28,885 nt of DNA. It comes from Seiridium cupressi (Eukaryota; Ascomycota; Sordariomycetes; Amphisphaeriales; Sporocadaceae). The number at the start of each line of letters is the position of its first letter. Positions within the stretch are counted from its first letter, which is position 1. Positions 25,568 to 28,885 of this stretch are shown piece after piece. The notes under the pieces are model-generated. The model worked only from the letters and a program-made list of their open reading frames with translations. It had not been told where the DNA came from and ran no database searches. Where the stretch lies: NCBI GenBank assembly GCA_036674765.1, contig JARVKI010000185.1:1-28885 (forward strand), given 5' to 3'. Position numbers and translations under genes: made by a program.

Positions 25568-25653
25568 ATGCCACCCCACGTATGGACACGCCTCCATCAC
25601 AAGCAGTATATCACAACGAACCGCCTCCAGTCCCCCAGGTAGAGCCCACCTGA
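25568..25653 (+). promoter_or_regulatory. Two overlapping upstream ORFs in the CCR4 leader
   Basis: One upstream ATG at 25568 opens 24 codons and stops at 25640-25642. A second at 25582 opens 23 codons (MDTPPSQAVYHNEPPPVPQV and three more) and stops at 25651-25653, two bases before the CCR4 ATG at 25656. The two are in different frames. If the transcript starts upstream of 25568, they would be read before CCR4 and could lower or tune its translation. Transcript structure is not known. Confidence 0.4.
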
Positions 25654-25655
25654 GA

Positions 25656-27848
25656 ATGTACGGCCCGCAGCAGGGCCACGGCTCTCGCCTCAATGGCGTC
25701 CCCGGCGGTCGCGCCATGGCTCCCCAGATGATGTACGGCTACGTCCAGTCCCAAGGCCAGCACCAACATCAGCATCAGCACCATGCCCAACAGCAGCAGC
25801 AGCATCACCACCAGCAGGACCACTCTGCCAATTCGGCCTTCTCGTCCGGCATCTTGTCCAACGTCACCCCCTTCACCCCGAGCAGCCACCAGAACGGGAC
25901 AGCGAGAAACCAGCAGAACCAGCAGCTTACCGAGCACATGAGCGAACAGGCGAGGGCCTACGAGGAGAGCAGGCGCGCCCACCAGTCCATGACTGAACAG
26001 CACCAGCCTCACTTCTTTGCCCGAGCCAAGGCTGCCGAAAATCGGGGTGTTGGTCCTGTATTGCCCGCGGCCATCACGACCCCAAGCAACAACAATGACG
26101 CCCAAGTCGACGGAGAGGAGGAAGATAGAGGACGGCCTGTGAATGTCGAAAAGCATGAGGATCGGCAGGACTGGCAGAGCCTGGATCTCAGTGGCCAGGG
26201 CCTTCGCGCCATCTCCCTGACTGTCTTTGACCGTTACGCCTTCGTCGAGGAACTGTATTTGTGCTCGAACAACTTAACCCACCTGCCCCCTACCATAGGT
26301 CAACTACGAAAGCTACGCCACCTTGATCTGTCCAACAATCACCTCACCGAGCTACCGCCCGAGTTGGGAATGTGCACGCCCCTGCGAAAGCTGCTAGTCT
26401 TCAACAATCAGATTCGGGAACTTCCCTTTGAGCTGGGCGCTTTGCATTTCCTCGAACTGCTCGGCGTCCAGGGAAACCCTCTGAACAGTGAAATGAAGCA
26501 GATGCTCTTGGACGACGACACAAAGGGTCTGATCAGCTATCTCAAGGAACACGCCCCTGGTAAGAAGCCTTCCTTGCTCCTGACCTGCGGTCTATCATCC
26601 CAGCATAACCTTCTAACAATGATCGCAGTACCGCTACCTCCCGAGCCACGTATGCCCGTTCCTCTCCAGGAGGGAGTCTCCCAGAGCGCAGAGCGGATAC
26701 GAGTGCTCTCCTGGAATACATTGTGTGACAAGTACGCTACAATTGTGACGTACGGCTACACACCTGTTGGTGCTCTGGACTGGGAATACCGAAGAAAAGT
26801 CATAATGGACGAGTTTCGCGAGCGAGATGCCGACATCCTGTGCTTGCAAGAAATCGCGGGCGACGCGTTCGAGAATTTCTTCACCCCTGAACTTGCACAG
26901 CTCGACTACCGTGGAGTTCATTATCCCAAAACTAGGGTCAGTCACATGCGCGATAAGGCCGAACAAGGACTCGTTGATGGGTGTGCTGTATTCTTCAAGA
27001 ACACCAAGTATATTCTACTGGACAAGCAGTTGGTTGACTTCCGATCCATGGCCATCAATCGCCCAGACATGAAGACTACAGAGGACGTGTTCAATCGTGT
27101 CATGCCCAAGGACAATATCGGCATGTTCTGTTTCTTTGAGTCGAGAAGCACTGGAGCCCGCTTCATCGTGGTCAATGCCCATCTTTGCTGGGAGGGACAT
27201 CTGCCCGACGTCAAAGCTGTGCAGACGGGCATCCTGATGGAGCAGATCACCAAGATGTCGGAAAAGTACACGAGGAGATTGCCGGTCAGCATGAGCGAAA
27301 AGAAGCTCGTCAGATCGCCCGCAACTGACGTGGTATCGGAGTTGAATCCTGCGGAATTTCCAGAGGCGCTGGCTCCGAGCCAGGAGTATCGGAGCAACAC
27401 TGACATTCCATTGTTTGTGTGTGGTGATTATAATTCCATCGATGATAGCTCTGTCTATGAACTGCTGGACAGGGGTAGGGTCGCACCTGATCACCCTGAC
27501 CTTGTCGGGCACTCGTATGGTAATTTCACGCGGGATGGCATCTCGCATCCATTCAGTCTCCGTTCGGCCTATGCGCACGTCCGCAACACGCCGGACGACT
27601 TGACGTTTACTAATTACGTCCCAAACTTCAACGGCGTAATCGACTACATATGGTACTCGACAAACACCCTGGAAGCCATCGAATTGCTTGGGCCTCCGGA
27701 TTACAATTACTTGAAGCGAGTGCCTGGCTTCCCCAACTACCATTTCCCTTCCGACCACATTCAAATCATGGCCGACTTTGTCTTCAAGCCACGGAAGGAA
27801 AAGAAAGCTGCCGGGGACCACGAGAGGGGGGCTGCGTCGAGAATATAG
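25656..27848 (+). CDS. CCR4: CCR4 mRNA deadenylase (CCR4-NOT catalytic subunit)
   Basis: CCR4 shortens poly(A) tails as the nuclease of the CCR4-NOT complex. The model is 25656-26559 joined to 26629-27848, giving 707 aa. The 69-nt intron (GTAAGA, branch TTCTAAC, GCAG) is stop-free and a multiple of three, and splicing restores EHAPVPLPPEP. The N-terminus has a His/Gln-rich tract (residues 34-55, coding 25755-25820). Leucine-rich repeats that bind the NOT1 scaffold (through CAF1) lie at about 175-275. The endonuclease/exonuclease/phosphatase nuclease domain spans about 325-690. Catalytic signatures are LSWNTL (N331), ILCLQEI (E376), VNAHLCWEG (H486), VCGDYNS (D568, N570; the family often has GDFNS) and FPSDHIQI (D677, H678). 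The start at 25656 is the first in-frame ATG. The open frame upstream begins only with a non-ATG codon. Homologues often have a longer N-terminus, so a missed 5' exon is possible. Confidence 0.96.
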   Translation: MYGPQQGHGSRLNGVPGGRAMAPQMMYGYVQSQGQHQHQHQHHAQQQQQHHHQQDHSANSAFSSGILSNVTPFTPSSHQNGTARNQQNQQLTEHMSEQARAYEESRRAHQSMTEQHQPHFFARAKAAENRGVGPVLPAAITTPSNNNDAQVDGEEEDRGRPVNVEKHEDRQDWQSLDLSGQGLRAISLTVFDRYAFVEELYLCSNNLTHLPPTIGQLRKLRHLDLSNNHLTELPPELGMCTPLRKLLVFNNQIRELPFELGALHFLELLGVQGNPLNSEMKQMLLDDDTKGLISYLKEHAPGKKPSLLLTCGLSSQHNLLTMIAVPLPPEPRMPVPLQEGVSQSAERIRVLSWNTLCDKYATIVTYGYTPVGALDWEYRRKVIMDEFRERDADILCLQEIAGDAFENFFTPELAQLDYRGVHYPKTRVSHMRDKAEQGLVDGCAVFFKNTKYILLDKQLVDFRSMAINRPDMKTTEDVFNRVMPKDNIGMFCFFESRSTGARFIVVNAHLCWEGHLPDVKAVQTGILMEQITKMSEKYTRRLPVSMSEKKLVRSPATDVVSELNPAEFPEALAPSQEYRSNTDIPLFVCGDYNSIDDSSVYELLDRGRVAPDHPDLVGHSYGNFTRDGISHPFSLRSAYAHVRNTPDDLTFTNYVPNFNGVIDYIWYSTNTLEAIELLGPPDYNYLKRVPGFPNYHFPSDHIQIMADFVFKPRKEKKAAGDHERGAASRI

Positions 27849-28810
27849 AGATTCCTGACAGGCTCTGTTCCATCCGCCTACAGTGGGATGCAGGGGTTCG
27901 GAGTTTTCGAGGTATATACTACGACTGTTGAACGGAATACTCGGGGTGGCATCTTGGTATGGCATCAGGCTCAGGTTTGGAAATCTCGGAGTACAAAGTC
28001 GAGCAGGAGGGGGCTTGATTTGCTGCAACTCGACTTGACTCTGTATCGTTGGTTTTGGTTGCAGCAGGCGTTGGTTGCTGTATTGTATATTTACTCAAAG
28101 CGAAAATATTTATCTTTTCGGCCTGTGATGTCCCTACCCCATGTGAATGTCGCAAGTCGTGAGCTTCGCTATGGTGAATTTGATTGCAGCTGTCGAGTTG
28201 GGCGTGCTGCCGGTCCTCCATCTAGTCGGCAATTTAATAAGCGGGTATAATAGCCAAGTGGCGTGATCACAGCTGACTTTTTGACGTCTCTGGTCGGCCA
28301 ATGATGGGGGAACTGGATTGGTTGGCCTGGGATATAGTAAGTGACTAGAAGATGAGATCTAAGAAGTCTGGTATTCCCATTCTAAGTAAGCATGGCTAAC
28401 TAGATCTTATACTGACCCAAACGGGCAGTAATCCATGCTGCCTGGCCAGTCACACACACAAATAAGCCGTCTGCCGAAATCCACAGAACGGTGGTGATGG
28501 ACCTGGTAGAAAGACCCCTCAACTAAGTGAAGCCCTGCCTGCAGCATTATGTTTGTCATGTTCTATCCCATTTAGTCCCGACTGTCCTGCTCTTCATGGA
28601 CGGCCGGACTGACCAATAATGGATCCGCCATCCTGCAAGTGAACACTTGGGCAATGACCAGTAAACCGTTCAATGATATTTTGATCGTGCCACAGGAGAC
28701 TTGGTCTTCGAGCCTCGCATTAGCATGCACATATATCATTGGAGGAACATTGAGGGGACTGGCTAATGAAACTTGGCTGACGGTGATCTCGGGATCCAGT
28801 CCCTGGCTGT
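27849..28810. other. CCR4 3' flank up to contig end; no gene seen
   Basis: This is 0.96 kb of sequence after the CCR4 stop. The first few hundred bases are probably 3' untranslated. I see no open frame of note, no RNA gene and no repeat before the poly-G tract. Confidence 0.55.
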
Positions 28811-28858
<48 letters not shown>

Positions 28859-28885
28859 CGGGGGGGGGGGGGGGGGGGGGGGGGG
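28811..28885. repeat. Poly-G homopolymer at contig right end
   Basis: Seventy-five bases are all G except one C at 28859. Together with the poly-C left end, this means both contig ends read into poly-G outward, as expected when no-signal cycles of two-colour sequencing are assembled. It should be trimmed and not read as biology. Confidence 0.85.

Larger units (their letters stand above)
23159..25655. promoter_or_regulatory. 2.5 kb divergent intergenic region of methyltransferase and CCR4
   Basis: The two flanking genes point away from each other, so both promoters are here. Elements seen are the perfect palindrome GTCACGTGAC (24716-24725) and two upstream ORFs before CCR4 (25568-25642 and 25582-25653). 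A small Cys-rich open frame lies at 23782-24036 on plus (84 codons, ATG, six Cys, no clear signal peptide). I do not recognise that protein and do not call it as a gene. No transposon, RNA gene or long repeat is visible. Confidence 0.5.

Noticed and set aside
25497..25655. N-terminal extension of CCR4 in the open frame
   Set aside because: It starts with a non-ATG codon. The first in-frame ATG is at 25656.
27015..28028. 337-codon minus-strand frame opposite CCR4
   Set aside because: It is antisense to the well-conserved nuclease domain and has no family resemblance.

Overview
This window is nuclear DNA of a filamentous ascomycete (Pezizomycotina, probably Sordariomycetes/Hypocreales-like; the order is my inference from protein wording). 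The signs are short introns of 60 to 163 nt with GTANGT-type donors and CTRAC branch sites, an acrB-type protein, a fungal-style SEC23 zinc finger, an LRR-nuclease CCR4, and long intergenic spacers. The window looks like one complete assembly contig. It starts with 73 C and ends with about 75 G, so both outward 3' ends run into poly-G. That is most simply a sequencing or assembly artefact.

Layout from left to right. (1) 74-2523 has no supportable gene but contains a perfect telobox. (2) RPL12 (minus strand, five coding exons, including a first exon of four coding bases). (3) SEC23 (minus, one intron), the COPII inner-coat GTPase activator. (4) An intron-containing elongator tRNA-Met(CAU) (minus). 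(5) A small WW-domain protein (plus) carrying its own PPxY motif. (6) A 2.3 kb spacer. (7) acrB-like ubiquitination-network protein (minus, 960 aa, membrane segments plus coiled coils). (8) A 3.3 kb spacer. (9) A four-exon hot-dog thioesterase-like gene with a probable mitochondrial presequence (minus), visible only after splicing. (10) A 1.6 kb spacer. (11) A large SAM-dependent methyltransferase with a disordered N-terminal half (minus). (12) A 2.5 kb divergent intergenic region. (13) CCR4 (plus, one stop-free in-frame intron, two upstream ORFs). (14) About 1 kb of 3' flank up to the poly-G end.

The genes are mostly conserved housekeeping functions: translation (RPL12, tRNA-Met), ER export (SEC23), ubiquitin signalling (acrB), mRNA deadenylation (CCR4) and lipid or acyl metabolism (thioesterase). 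They are not an operon or cluster acting in one pathway. I see no transposon, CRISPR array, secondary-metabolite cluster or foreign island. I did not find a convincing new multi-gene system. The observations most worth checking are the spliced thioesterase, the WW/PPxY protein with tandem splice acceptors, the stop-free 3n introns of CCR4 and RPL12, the CCR4 upstream ORFs, the anticodon-pairing tRNA intron, and some unexplained palindromes and teloboxes.
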